Assembly: GCF_003347015.1 (NCBI RefSeq)
Contig: NZ_PNFB01000025.1
Span: forward strand, 1-58,390
Source of the DNA: Brachybacterium sp. YJGR34
GTDB lineage: Bacteria > Actinomycetota > Actinomycetes > Actinomycetales > Dermabacteraceae
Reading direction: 5' to 3'
DNA: 58,390 nucleotides
The notes below the pieces were generated by a model. It was given only the letters and a program-made list of their open reading frames with translations, did no database searches and was not told the DNA's origin. The position numbers and the translations under genes were made by a program. Shown here piece by piece: positions 26,001-33,766 of the stretch (positions within the stretch are counted from its first letter, which is position 1; each line of letters starts with the position of its first letter).

Positions 26001-26082
26001 AGGTGAGCAGGGCGAGCGGGATCCCGCCGATGAGGGCGGCGAGCACGACGAGGGCGCCGAGCGCCTTGAGCGGCTTGATCAT
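23050..26082 (-). CDS. large LysM-domain membrane protein with BTAD-like C-terminus
   Basis: 1010 residues. Two or three membrane segments lie in the first 120. Two LysM peptidoglycan-binding repeats follow (about 159-213, VQPGDTAWDLAAKHLG; about 233-285, VERGQSLSSIADEHVG), then an Ala/Glu/Gln-rich linker and another membrane segment near 390. The cytoplasmic C-terminus (about 760-1010) resembles the winged-helix plus bacterial transcriptional activator (BTAD) region of SARP-like proteins. This combination is seen at actinobacterial Tad loci and may link the wall to pilus assembly. ATGA overlap couples it to the preceding TadE/G-like gene. Confidence 0.85.
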   Translation of the reverse strand: MIKPLKALGALVVLAALIGGIPLALLTFYGNPIPQQLPGAEDVAHLFTTNDSIGFLLFVVVWIGWIAWATFTLSVVVEVIARMRHIPTPQLRGLSAQQGAAAVLVAAIAGLGAPAAMAETPAEIAPAVQTVEAPAMPTEQPSTETQSDHQDTSTPATEDLVITVQPGDTAWDLAAKHLGSGSQWSEIVKANDGKIQPDGGALRVGEDPFLEPGWKLTIPGVPATDTAPQDAEQQYETVTVERGQSLSSIADEHVGDAERWPEIAEASAHITQPGGYHLEDPDQIDIGWTLRVPTDAPAVPAHQDDEQPSQQDEAPSSEEAAAGAAEAAEQAVDAASDALPTDQAPQADTAADAAPTGAETPAPASAPSAEAEETSTVPWTGVGSIFAASILGAVLARRLYTQRKRRADQRIPEAATVDLDQVRLTRIEDPTVLGFVDRALRTLSALQLRDGQTLPDVRLARLTDDHLELYASAPHELPAPFEATEDPATWLLPRTAALADDETIADIVAPYPALVTIGTDSDGYQILVDLEHLAALGIHAASQTSMPVMRALTVSLATSQWADDLAITTVGVCPELEDALGSGRITYRETVTELLDDLEAKLERDQEVLEELGHDSAQHARQAGDATDLWAPEIIIIGTDLSLTEKRRLQAIVDARPQIAVAVISSDQHTDLSEWRMHIESLEAARLEPLGLELHPQHLTDADYDAVLRALGAASTLEPTTEVPDEQPATEEAPAAPLRPVAIVQPSTSTILTAAQRDAEAELPAEHPYIRVLGPVEVLGATGPLEDKRLAELTETVTYICLQPGKAENDFRADLWPGKRVADSTRHQRISRARKWLGATDDGTRYLPRANGADGSYTLDEHITSDWAYIQQIAELHQDATSEQLAEALKLVRGAPFAGGGRSRYRWSITLQYRMTDTVLDVAHELAQRALDAGDIETTLWATQQGLLVESLHEQLWRYRLQAAAHDPDLHQRVTHDLEAQIAAVDDDYDLMPETEALMYTTPAAHRIAI

Positions 26083-26504
26083 GGGAGGACCTCCGTCTGT
26101 CCCTGGATGAGGTCGACGCGTGCGGTGCGGGTCGCGGAGACCGAGTGGATGCCGATGAGGCCGAGGAAGACGGTGTCCTCGGAGCTGGTGACCGTGACCT
26201 CGATCGTCGTGGGGTCGATGACGCGGGCTGAGCCGGTGGCCCCGGCCTGCGCGAGGTAGCTCTCGGCAGCGGTGGCGGCGCCGCTGGCGCTCAGCTGCGC
26301 GGGCTGCGTGTCCGAGGGGAGGGACTCCAGGGGCTGTGCGCCGACGCGTGCGGCGTCCTGCGCCGTCGCTGAGGCCTCCGCGGCCGCGTTCATCTTGGCG
26401 CCGCCGTCGACGACGAGGCCGATCACGAGGAACAGGGCGACGACGATGACGATGGCGAGCTCGGAGACCTCTCCGCGCTCGAGCTGCTTCCGGATCCGGG
26501 TCAT
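26079..26504 (-). CDS. TadE/TadG-like pseudopilin
   Basis: 141 residues. RKQLERGEVSELAIVIVVALFLVIGLVVDGGAK is the typical N-terminal membrane helix with an acidic residue at its start; an extracellular domain follows (AEASATAQDAARVGAQ). ATG 26504 overlaps the preceding gene's stop (ATGA), and its own stop overlaps the LysM gene start. Confidence 0.8.
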   Translation of the reverse strand: MTRIRKQLERGEVSELAIVIVVALFLVIGLVVDGGAKMNAAAEASATAQDAARVGAQPLESLPSDTQPAQLSASGAATAAESYLAQAGATGSARVIDPTTIEVTVTSSEDTVFLGLIGIHSVSATRTARVDLIQGQTEVLP

Positions 26505-26932
26505 GACCGCTCCCTGTAGGTGTCGAGGGGGCTGGTGGACTCGACCGTGATCGTTCGCGTGCCGGGGAGGCCGGGGACGGGGATCACCTCGGCGTAGGGC
26601 AGGGTGCAGGTGATGGTGCTGCGGACGGATGAGGTCTGCCCGGGGGAAGTGGTGAAGGCGGTGGCGTCGACGTCGACGGACACGTTGGTGCAGGAGATCC
26701 CTCGCTGCTGGAGTTCGCTGGTGAAGGCCCCCTCGACGCGCTGGACGGCATCGGTCTGGCTCGTGGCCAGGGATGCGGCGCGGGCGGAGGAGTGCGCTGC
26801 GGTGGTGACGGCTTGCTGGCCGGTGGCGAAGCTGGCGACGGCGAGGAGCACGCCGAGGATCAGGAAGAGGGCGGGGGCGATGATCGCGGCCTCGGTGCTG
26901 GAGGATCCGCGCTCGAGCTCGAGACGGGTCAT
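26501..26932 (-). CDS. TadE-like pseudopilin
   Basis: 143 residues. LELERGSSSTEAAIIAPALFLILGVLLAVASFATGQ is a class TadE helix with Glu after the cleavage region. The extracellular domain holds two Cys. It is the first gene after a class-B promoter (26965-27006). Confidence 0.85.
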   Translation of the reverse strand: MTRLELERGSSSTEAAIIAPALFLILGVLLAVASFATGQQAVTTAAHSSARAASLATSQTDAVQRVEGAFTSELQQRGISCTNVSVDVDATAFTTSPGQTSSVRSTITCTLPYAEVIPVPGLPGTRTITVESTSPLDTYRERS

Positions 26933-26964
26933 CGACTCGCTCCTCTCTGTGCTGGGACACCTAC

Positions 26965-27006
26965 AGTCTGCACGCTGGCATGTTTAGTGTCAACAGCTTT
27001 ACGGAA
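26965..27006 (-). promoter_or_regulatory. class-B promoter within the pilus locus
   Basis: On the minus strand: box TTCCG (27002-27006), -35 TTGACA (26988-26993), 17-bp spacer, -10 CAGACT (26965-26970). It overlaps the end of the first tadE and points to the second, giving an internal promoter. Confidence 0.75.
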
Positions 27007-27457
27007 CGTAGTGTTCGGTGGGGATGGTGACGGTCTGCTCGATGGCGGGCAGCTCGTACAGGGGGATGAGGGACAGTGCGCGTCCGCGGACGGTGACGGT
27101 GATCGTCTGATCCGTCTGCGAGGAGGTCACGGTGTAGTCGCGCAGCACACCGTCGGCGTTCTCGGCGAGGGCGGCCGTGGTGGCCTCGGTCGAGGAGCGA
27201 TTGGACTGGTAGGTCGCCGCCGCGGTTGCGCCCTCTCGGGCGGAGTGGACGGCGATGCTGCGTGCATGAGCCCAGATGCCGACCTGGATGATCAGGAAGA
27301 CGATCACGAAGACGGTCGGGATCACGATGATCGACTCGGCGGATGAGCCGCGCTCGAGCTGTGCTCGTCGTCCGGGGTGTCGTCCTCGTCGATCGGGAGG
27401 ACGGCAGCGCTGAGGGGCCGAGCGTTGGCTCGGCCCCTCAGCACGGACCCAGGTCAC
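26999..27457 (-). CDS. TadE-like pseudopilin following the pilin gene
   Basis: The conserved part starts at QLERGSSAESIIVIPTVFVIVFLIIQVG, a TadE membrane helix, then an extracellular domain to the end (PAIEQTVTIPTEHYVP). The only usable start in frame is GTG 27457, overlapping the pilin stop (GTGA). This adds about 35 Arg/Pro-rich residues and puts a 15-bp hairpin inside the early coding region. A rarer start after the hairpin cannot be excluded. Confidence 0.75.
   Translation of the reverse strand: MTWVRAEGPSQRSAPQRCRPPDRRGRHPGRRAQLERGSSAESIIVIPTVFVIVFLIIQVGIWAHARSIAVHSAREGATAAATYQSNRSSTEATTAALAENADGVLRDYTVTSSQTDQTITVTVRGRALSLIPLYELPAIEQTVTIPTEHYVP
27409..27442 (-). terminator. strong hairpin just after the pilin gene
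   Basis: A perfect 15-bp stem (27409-27423/27428-27442) with a GTTG loop lies 12 bases after the pilin stop. It looks like a terminator or processing block that would keep pilin mRNA far above the following tadE mRNA. Confidence 0.8.
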
Positions 27458-27654
27458 GAGGGCAGCTCGTCGATCTTGCTGTAGACGTAGGCGCCGATCG
27501 CGCCGACGACGGCCAGTGCGAGCGTGACCAGAGCGACGGTGACGATGATGGTCTCGGTGCTGATCGCACCGACAGTCGCCGACTGACGGGCGCGCTGCGC
27601 GTGGTCGCGAATGACGCTGGTCAGGTACGAGATGAGGATCTTGAGGGCTTCCAT
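27454..27654 (-). CDS. flp: Flp-type pilin
   Basis: 66 residues. The prepilin motif G-AISTE (cleavage after Gly, Glu at +5) precedes the hydrophobic helix TIIVTVALVTLALAVVGAIGAYVYSKI, as in Flp/Fap pilins. The leader is about 30 residues, typical of actinobacterial Flp. It lies between tadC and tadE, has its own class-A motif and is followed by a strong hairpin. GGAAAGGA precedes ATG 27654. Confidence 0.85.
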   Translation of the reverse strand: MEALKILISYLTSVIRDHAQRARQSATVGAISTETIIVTVALVTLALAVVGAIGAYVYSKIDELPS

Positions 27655-27684
27655 GGGTGTGGGTCCTTTCCGGGTCTACCCCTC

Positions 27685-27712
27685 TACCGCGGTTTCGGAC
27701 CCGTTGTGTGAC
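27685..27712 (-). promoter_or_regulatory. class-A promoter motif of the pilin gene
   Basis: GTCACA (27707-27712) and GCGGTA (27685-27690) on the minus strand, 16-bp spacer, about 30 bases before the pilin start. Confidence 0.8.
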
Positions 27713-27765
27713 CGGATCCTCCCAACATCTTTACAGGTGCCGGGGTATGGCGGTAAGGGCGTGGC

Positions 27766-28656
27766 TCAGTACGACAGGAGATTGAGGATCGAGGGGGTGA
27801 TGAGCAGGGCGATGAACGTGACCGCGAGGATTGCGAGGGGAGCGACCATGCCCTCGCTGCGGGCGTTGGCGACTCCCTGCTCGTCGCGGAGCTGGGCGTT
27901 GCGCATCGAGCGCGCGCGTGCGTGGAGGTTGTCCTTGATCGAGGCTCCTTCCTCTCCGGACAGGCGGATGATGTCGGCGATCTCGTTGAGGTCGTTGACG
28001 CCGATCTCTTCTCCGAGGTCGCGCAGGTCGTTCCAGGCATCTGTGCCTCGCAGCCGTGAGCGCTCGATGAGCTGGCGGATGCGGGCGAACAGCTCGTGGT
28101 CGCCGATCGAAGCGGCCTCCGTCATCGCCTGCGCGGGGCCGGCGCCGCCGTTGCGGGAGAGGGCGACGAAGTCGACGTAGCTGGCCAGGACCTTGGAGTA
28201 GTGCTGCCGTTCCTCGGCAGCGCGCTGGCGGACCTCGAGGTCGGGCAGCAGGAAGAACACCAGGGCCAGGACGAGCATCGCTCCCACGGACCCGACGAGG
28301 GGTAGGGGGATCTGAGCGATGTAGGCCAGTGCCGAGAGGATCGCCGGGAGGGACAGGCCGAACAGCGCAGCCTTGGCCTTCTTGCCGTAGAACGTGCGGC
28401 TGCTCCAGCCGATCAGGGCGAGGTCTCGGCGGGGCGTGACGATCAGGGGGAGCTGTGTGAGGGTGCGCTCGGCCCAGGCGCCGAGACGCTCCTCGAATCC
28501 CTCGGGTTCGGCATCGGGGCTCTGCGAGGCGTCAGGGGCCGCGGTGAGTCGCTCGACCGCTGAGGACAGGGCCGGCTGGGTCGGCATGGCGGCTCGGATG
28601 AGGACGAAGATGCCGGCGCCGATGGTGGCTCCGACGAGCAGGACGATGGGGGTCAT
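27766..28656 (-). CDS. tadC: TadC-like inner-membrane platform protein
   Basis: 296 residues from ATG 28656. N-terminal helix, two central membrane segments (about 100-140), a type II secretion F-domain (ASYVDFVALSRNGGAGPAQAM, then DLRDLGEEIGVNDLNEIADIIRLSGEEGASI) and a C-terminal membrane helix. ATGA overlap with tadB. Confidence 0.88.
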   Translation of the reverse strand: MTPIVLLVGATIGAGIFVLIRAAMPTQPALSSAVERLTAAPDASQSPDAEPEGFEERLGAWAERTLTQLPLIVTPRRDLALIGWSSRTFYGKKAKAALFGLSLPAILSALAYIAQIPLPLVGSVGAMLVLALVFFLLPDLEVRQRAAEERQHYSKVLASYVDFVALSRNGGAGPAQAMTEAASIGDHELFARIRQLIERSRLRGTDAWNDLRDLGEEIGVNDLNEIADIIRLSGEEGASIKDNLHARARSMRNAQLRDEQGVANARSEGMVAPLAILAVTFIALLITPSILNLLSY

Positions 28657-29504
28657 CGTGCGCCTCCAGTGGTGCGAAGGATCCGTCGGCCCTTGGGGGT
28701 GCGTGAGGCCATGTTCATCCACCACAGCGAGGCGAGGAACGCTGCGGTGAGGACCGAGAGGATGAGTTGGCCCAGGAGGGTCTGGTACGGCTCGACGTAG
28801 GTCGGATTCGCCACGAACAGCAGCAGCAGGACGACCACGGCGATGATCGTGATGATCCGTGCGTTGGCGCGGGGCTTGGCCCTGTCGGCCTCGATCTCGC
28901 GCCGGGATGCGACGTCGTCGGAGATCATCTCCGCTGCCCCGTCGAGCACCTTGGCGAGGCCGGGTCCGCGCCGGAACGATCCCAGCAGGAGGGAGCCGGC
29001 GAGAACGTCCCCTGTGGGATCGTCCAGGTCGTCGGCGAAGCTCTCCAGCGCAGTGCTGATGGGGACACCGGCCTGGAGGCGTGCGACGAGCCGGCCGACC
29101 TCGCGCTTGATGGGATCGGCAACCGAGGCCCGGGAGGCGATGATCGCCTGCTCGAGGCTGGCCTGGGCGCCGAGCACGGCGCTGAGGGATCGCGTCCACT
29201 CCTCGAGGGCGTTGAGCCTCTCGATCGGGGCCTTCTCGCTGGAGCGGGGAACGATGTACGGCAGCAACAGGGCGAGGGCGGGAAGTGCGGGCAGAGCCAC
29301 GAAGTACCCGGTGACCAGCCAGAGCAGGCCTCCGAGGACGGTGGCGGTGAGGATCATGCCGCCGTGCCGTCGCTGCGCGGGGGTGAGTCGTCGGGAGCGC
29401 TTGGTCTTCTCGGTGACGGGCTGGGGGATCAGTCCGGTCACCAGCAGCCAGATGCCCAGGATCAGGGCAATCGCGCTGAGGGAGGCGAGGAAGGGGATCA
29501 TCAT
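28653..29504 (-). CDS. tadB: TadB-like inner-membrane platform protein
   Basis: 283 residues. N-terminal membrane helices, the F-domain (RSLSAVLGAQASLEQAIIASR, then AGSLLLGSFRRGPGLAKVLDGAAEMISDD) and C-terminal helices. It pairs with TadC to form the pilus assembly platform driven by TadA. Confidence 0.88.
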   Translation of the reverse strand: MMIPFLASLSAIALILGIWLLVTGLIPQPVTEKTKRSRRLTPAQRRHGGMILTATVLGGLLWLVTGYFVALPALPALALLLPYIVPRSSEKAPIERLNALEEWTRSLSAVLGAQASLEQAIIASRASVADPIKREVGRLVARLQAGVPISTALESFADDLDDPTGDVLAGSLLLGSFRRGPGLAKVLDGAAEMISDDVASRREIEADRAKPRANARIITIIAVVVLLLLFVANPTYVEPYQTLLGQLILSVLTAAFLASLWWMNMASRTPKGRRILRTTGGAR

Positions 29505-29674
29505 CGGCTCCTCGGGGTGAAGGTGTCGGTCTCGGTGAGCATGTCGGCCATCTCGTGGAGCTGCTCGGCCAGCAGTGCACGGTCGAGCTCGTCGAGTGCG
29601 AGTGGATCGGCATCGGGGGAGTGCCTCGCGGTGATCTCCACCGCGTACCAGCCCATGGCGTCAAAGGTGCTCAT
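29501..29674 (-). CDS. small hypothetical protein between tadA and tadB
   Basis: 57 residues, acidic, soluble and helical (ADPLALDELDRALLAEQLHEMADML). ATG 29674 overlaps the tadA stop, and its stop overlaps the tadB start, so it is expressed with the pilus operon. No family recognised. Confidence 0.7.
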   Translation of the reverse strand: MSTFDAMGWYAVEITARHSPDADPLALDELDRALLAEQLHEMADMLTETDTFTPRSR

Positions 29675-31149
29675 GAGGTCTCCGGGAAGGTGGTGGGGTC
29701 CTCGCGCAGGTGCGGCCTGAGGTCGTCGTAGAACGGGGGTGAGAGGCGCTGGTGGATCTGGCCGTCGCTGTACTCCCACAGCTGCGTGGAGGCCACGCGC
29801 CCGTCCTCGCCAGGGCTGTACGTGGTGACGTTGGTGATCCGCCGGCCGCGGGGGGCCTGTCCGGTCCAGGGGTCGCGCTCTGCGAGGGGGATGACTCCGA
29901 CGTAGATCGCGAGGTCGATGTTCTCGGCGACCTGGCGGCGGGCGAAGTCTTCCGTCACGCGGCCGTCCTTGCGGGCGAGGGTGACGATGCGCTCGGGGAC
30001 GGCGGCGGCGGACTTCGCGTGGATCGTGGACATGCTGCCGGCGCCGGTCTGCATCGCCTCGAACATCGCGATGACCTCCGGGCCGAGCAGCTCGCCGACG
30101 ATGAGCCGGTCGAGGTTGTGGCGGAAGGATCGCTGCGCCCAGTAGTCCATTGGGATCTCGCCGATCGGGCGGCCGGCGGCGTCCTTCTCGCTGCTGCCGG
30201 GGATGGCCTCCCAGGGGATCAGTCGCGGGTGGCGTTCGTCGCCGAGTTGCTCGAGGTGGAGCTCGTAGACGGACTCGATGGTGCCGATCTTCTCGGCGGG
30301 CTCGATCTCGTTGATCAGCGCGCGGAGCAGGGTCGTCTTGCCGGCGCCGCGGTCACCCGCCACGATGATCGACTTCTTCGCCCGGACGGCCGCGCGGAGG
30401 AAGGACGCGAGCTCGGGGGGCATGAGGTCGAGGTCGACGAGGTCGGCGAGCGTGATGTCGATGAGGCGGTGAATGCGGATGGTCGCGATCGGCTTGGGCA
30501 TCACCCAGCCTGTCGCCTCCAGTCGGGCGTTGTGGCCGAGGTTGAGCTCGAGGTTCGGGTGGGCGGGGTCGAAGTTCCGGCCTGCTTTGTGGGCGTAGTG
30601 GGCGAGCATGCTGAGCAGCTCTTCGTCGGAGTCGGCGATCGGGTCGACGTACTCGAAGGCGCCGTGGCCGGTGCGCTGGACGATGACCTTCTGGTGGCCG
30701 TACAGCTCGATGTTCTCGATGGTGTCGTCGTCCAGGAGGGGCTGGAGGCGTCCGAAGCCGAACACGGCCTCGAGGACGGCCTGGCTCAGCGCTCGGCGTT
30801 CCTCACCGGACCATCGCGCCTGCCCCTGGTTGATGCGCAGCCGCTCCTGATCGTCGATGAGGTGGGTGATCAGGGAGATGGCCTGTGCCTTCTGGTCCTC
30901 GAGGGGGAGGTCGAAGGCGTCTTCGCGGGAGAGGTGCTCGGAGACGTCGTTGCGTAGGCGGGTGACGATCTTCCAGTCGGTGAAGCGCTGCGCCGGCTTC
31001 GGCTGGTCCGGCTTCTCGTCCTCGCGCACGAGGTGCGGTCGCGGGGTGGGGACGGTCGGGACGATGTCCAGCGGGGCGTCGTTCTCCTCGTCCAGGCCGA
31101 TCAGGGGCAGGCTGGCGAAGTCGGGCAGCTCGGCGGGGTTGGAGTTCAT
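29671..31149 (-). CDS. tadA: TadA/CpaF secretion ATPase
   Basis: 492 residues from ATG 31149 (GAGGAGACG upstream). Conserved features in order: GRLQPLLDDDTIENI, Walker A AGDRGAGKTT (about 262-272), the YELHLEQL acidic box, RHNLDRLIVGELLGPEV, TGAGSMSTIHAKSA. It powers Flp pilus extension and retraction. The N-terminal 60 residues are a variable acidic segment. Confidence 0.95.
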   Translation of the reverse strand: MNSNPAELPDFASLPLIGLDEENDAPLDIVPTVPTPRPHLVREDEKPDQPKPAQRFTDWKIVTRLRNDVSEHLSREDAFDLPLEDQKAQAISLITHLIDDQERLRINQGQARWSGEERRALSQAVLEAVFGFGRLQPLLDDDTIENIELYGHQKVIVQRTGHGAFEYVDPIADSDEELLSMLAHYAHKAGRNFDPAHPNLELNLGHNARLEATGWVMPKPIATIRIHRLIDITLADLVDLDLMPPELASFLRAAVRAKKSIIVAGDRGAGKTTLLRALINEIEPAEKIGTIESVYELHLEQLGDERHPRLIPWEAIPGSSEKDAAGRPIGEIPMDYWAQRSFRHNLDRLIVGELLGPEVIAMFEAMQTGAGSMSTIHAKSAAAVPERIVTLARKDGRVTEDFARRQVAENIDLAIYVGVIPLAERDPWTGQAPRGRRITNVTTYSPGEDGRVASTQLWEYSDGQIHQRLSPPFYDDLRPHLREDPTTFPETS

Positions 31150-31931
31150 CAGGCGTCTCCTCGCAGGTTCTGGATGGCAGCACGTCGCTTCCTGGCAGCG
31201 GTGCTGATGGAGTCGGCCAGCGACCGCAGGGAGCGGATGTAGGAGCTCGAGTCGAACCCCCGGGGTCGGGGGCGGCCGTGAGCGAAGGCCGCGGCGTGCT
31301 TGGGGGCCCAGGGGAGGGACCCCAGCGACGGCTGCCCCAGTGCGCGCGACGCCTCGCTCTCCGAGTAGGTGTCGGGGGCGTCGATGGTGATGAGGTGCAG
31401 TGCGGGGGCCTCGATGTCGCCGGACTCGGCGAGCCGGCGATGGGTGATGGTGCTCTTGGCGGCCACGGTCGCGGTGACCGTCGGTTGGAGCACGAGCGCG
31501 GTCACGTCGGAGATCTTGAGGATCGGTGCAGCCATGAAGGGGGCGTGGAACCTGCCGATGTCCACGAGCACATCGATGCCGGCTCGCTCGAGGTCGTACA
31601 GCGCCATCGCCAGCGCGTCCCACCTCGAGGAGAGTGCGCGACCCTGGAGGGGGTTGCTGATCCCGGGCACGAGCCGGCGGAGAGGCTCGGTGTCGTCCGT
31701 GAGGGGGATCGACTGCTCGAGCAGCTTCTCCTCGAAGTCTTGGCCGGGGGTGAGGTCGATGACGGTGCTCTGGGGGCTGATGCTTCCGGCGAAGAATCCC
31801 GCCAGGGTCGAGCTCACGCCGAGGGTGTCGGCCTCAAGGAGGATCACGTCGCGGGGCCAGGCGAGGGCCAGGCCGAGAGCGGTTGTGGAGACACCGGGGG
31901 ATCCCGAGGATGAGGTCAGGGAGATCAGCAC
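31149..31931 (-). CDS. TadZ/CpaE-like P-loop protein
   Basis: 260 residues, ParA/MinD fold. The P-loop SSSGSPGVSTTALGLA lacks the usual lysine, as in many TadZ proteins, so ATP hydrolysis may be impaired. LVDIGRF fits a switch region. It probably positions the pilus machine. One-base stop/start overlap with tadA. Confidence 0.8.
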   Translation of the reverse strand: MLISLTSSSGSPGVSTTALGLALAWPRDVILLEADTLGVSSTLAGFFAGSISPQSTVIDLTPGQDFEEKLLEQSIPLTDDTEPLRRLVPGISNPLQGRALSSRWDALAMALYDLERAGIDVLVDIGRFHAPFMAAPILKISDVTALVLQPTVTATVAAKSTITHRRLAESGDIEAPALHLITIDAPDTYSESEASRALGQPSLGSLPWAPKHAAAFAHGRPRPRGFDSSSYIRSLRSLADSISTAARKRRAAIQNLRGDA

Positions 31932-31932
31932 G

Positions 31933-32625
31933 TCACTCCTCCTCGGGGACCAGGATCACGCCGATGCGGCCGGTGGCCGACAGGGCTGTGAGCGTTCCGG
32001 CCTGGTCGTCGGAAACCAGGACGTCGACAACGTAGGTGCCGTCGGTGGAGGGCTCTCCGAGAGCCTGGATCGTTCCGTTGACGGTGGGTGCGTCACCGCT
32101 GGGCGGGTCGTCGCCGGACTTCGGGGTGCCGACGATCTGGATGGGATCGCCGGGGTCGACGTTCTGGGTCGGGATCTGGCCGGGGGCGACCTTGATCCCG
32201 ACGATCGCCGTGCCCTCTCCGGGCACGGAGGCGGCGCTGACCTGGCTGGGGGAGAGGAGCGCGCCCTGTTCCAGGGACGTGGTCGTGCGCTGTCCGACGA
32301 GGCTGTCGAGCTCGCTGCCGGGGATGACGGCGGATCCTGAGGGCACGTTGACATCGCTGGTGGTGAGGTCGTCGGCCGTGATGACCTGCCCCTCGGGGAC
32401 GTCTGCTGCTGCGACGACGACCTGGCTGGTCGTGGACAGGCGGTCGGTGATCCACCAGGCGCCGAGCGCGCCGACGACGAGCAGGGCGATGCCGAGGGCG
32501 AGCATCCTCGGCCGGCGCCGCCGCTTGACGGGGGTGCCGGATGAGGCGGTGGGGACCGGATCGGGCGTCGGCTCGGTGGTCGACGTGTCGTCGTCCTTCT
32601 TCCGGGACAGCAGGGGGAGGGGCAC
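31933..32625 (-). CDS. SAF-domain (CpaB/RcpC-like) pilus protein
   Basis: 230 residues: charged N-terminus, one membrane helix (about 42-62), then a SAF domain (VVVAAADVPEGQVITADDLTTSDV), typical of CpaB/RcpC assembly factors. One base separates it from the TadZ-like gene. Confidence 0.82.
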   Translation of the reverse strand: MPLPLLSRKKDDDTSTTEPTPDPVPTASSGTPVKRRRRPRMLALGIALLVVGALGAWWITDRLSTTSQVVVAAADVPEGQVITADDLTTSDVNVPSGSAVIPGSELDSLVGQRTTTSLEQGALLSPSQVSAASVPGEGTAIVGIKVAPGQIPTQNVDPGDPIQIVGTPKSGDDPPSGDAPTVNGTIQALGEPSTDGTYVVDVLVSDDQAGTLTALSATGRIGVILVPEEE

Positions 32626-32640
32626 GGTGGGTCCTTTCGG

Positions 32641-33009
32641 TCAGCCCTTGAGCCGGCGGAGGCTCTCGAGGATTCCCTCTTCGGTCCAGCCGTCGATGGC
32701 GTCGGCGTTCTCGAGGAGGTAGGTGATGGCGGCGCGGGTGATGACGTGGTCCTGGAGCGACGGGCTGCGCTGCTCGGCCGGCAGAGGCTTCTCGGCGGCG
32801 TTACGCGCGCTGTTCAGACGTCGGCGCAGGCGGGCGATCTCGTCGACCTGCTCGGACCGGAGGCGGGCCTCTTTGCGCACGAGCTCGTCGTAGGAGGGGG
32901 TGGGGGAGGGCGCCGGGGTAGCACTGGGGGAGGTCTTCTCCGTGGTGGCGGTGGACTGCGGTCCGTCGTTCTTGCGGATGGTCTTGCGCAGCGACACTTG
33001 CTTGGACAT
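32641..33009 (-). CDS. putative centromere-binding partner of ParA
   Basis: 122 residues: basic N-terminus (MSKQVSLRKTIRKND), Thr/Pro/Ser linker, helical middle (EEARLRSEQVDEIARLRRRLNSAR-like) and a compact C-terminal helical domain (DHVITRAAITYLLENADAIDGW). Size and position right after parA suit a ParG/omega-like or other small ParB. The family is inferred from context only. AGGAG precedes ATG 33009, as for parA. Confidence 0.55.
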   Translation of the reverse strand: MSKQVSLRKTIRKNDGPQSTATTEKTSPSATPAPSPTPSYDELVRKEARLRSEQVDEIARLRRRLNSARNAAEKPLPAEQRSPSLQDHVITRAAITYLLENADAIDGWTEEGILESLRRLKG

Positions 33010-33032
33010 GGGTGGCTCCTGGTGTCGTCGGG

Positions 33033-33689
33033 TCAGAGGGTGGCGATGGAGGACAGCAGCTCGAGCGCCGCGGCGTGGTACTCGCTGGCGGCCTTCCGGG
33101 CGTTCGCGCGGCGGCTGGTTCCTGCGGAGACGAAGACCCCGTCCTGGTAGGCGTAGGGGAAGGCGCGGAACAGGTGGATCGCCGACTTGAACACCGGCTG
33201 GTTCGCTTCGGCGAAGAACTCGCGTGCCGCGGTCTCCTGCTCGGGGCTGCGGGAATCGACCTTGGTCAGCAGCACCGAGTAGGGCTTCTTCGCAGGCACC
33301 ACCAGTTCGTTGATGTACCTGTCGGCCGGCTCGAGGGAGAGTCCGTCGACCTCGGAGGAGACGAGGATGAAGTCCGAGACCTCGAGGTAGGCGGCAACGA
33401 GCTTCTGCTCGTAGCGGCTGCCGGGGGTGTCGATGAAGACCAGGTCGTAGTCCGCGGCGATCTCGGGGACGCTCCCCAGCTCGGCAGGGTCCGAGAGGAT
33501 CGCGATGTCGAACGGGGTGTCGTCCTCGCCGACCTGGTCGACCCAGCGGCGGAGCGATCCCTGCTCATCACCGTCGATGACGAGGACGCGCTTACCTGTT
33601 GCGGCGACGGTGGCGGCGAGCTCGGCCACTGTCGTGGTCTTGCCGACGCCACCTTTCTGGTTGCAGACGGTCACGATTCGGGTGGTCAT
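33033..33689 (-). CDS. parA: ParA-family partition ATPase
   Basis: 218 residues from ATG 33689 (AGGAG upstream). Deviant Walker [14 protein letters not shown], switch [10 protein letters not shown], switch [13 protein letters not shown]. The short length, without an N-terminal HTH, is the type Ib pattern, in which the partner regulates the operon through sites upstream of parA. Just upstream lie a class-B box and octamer array 5, fitting a centromere/operator. It heads the pilus operon. Confidence 0.93.
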   Translation of the reverse strand: MTTRIVTVCNQKGGVGKTTTVAELAATVAATGKRVLVIDGDEQGSLRRWVDQVGEDDTPFDIAILSDPAELGSVPEIAADYDLVFIDTPGSRYEQKLVAAYLEVSDFILVSSEVDGLSLEPADRYINELVVPAKKPYSVLLTKVDSRSPEQETAAREFFAEANQPVFKSAIHLFRAFPYAYQDGVFVSAGTSRRANARKAASEYHAAALELLSSIATL

Positions 33690-33713
33690 GGGGTGGCTCC
33701 TTCGGGCTGGTGT

Positions 33714-33733
33714 AGTCAACACCTTACCGGAAA
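33714..33733 (-). promoter_or_regulatory. class-B box upstream of parA
   Basis: TTTCCGG (33727-33733) and TTGACT (33714-33719) are spaced as in class-B promoters, but no -10 is found at the expected distance, and the parA start is only about 25 bases away. Here the box may be an operator more than a promoter. Confidence 0.55.
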
Positions 33734-33734
33734 T

Positions 33735-33766
33735 ACGAGGTTACGAGAACCCGAACCTACGAACCA
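33735..33766 (+). repeat. octamer repeat array 5 (beside parA)
   Basis: Four in-phase units: ACGAGGTT, ACGAGAAC, CCGAACCT, ACGAACCA. The array abuts the class-B box of parA and runs into the 3' end of the neighbouring gene. Confidence 0.85.
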
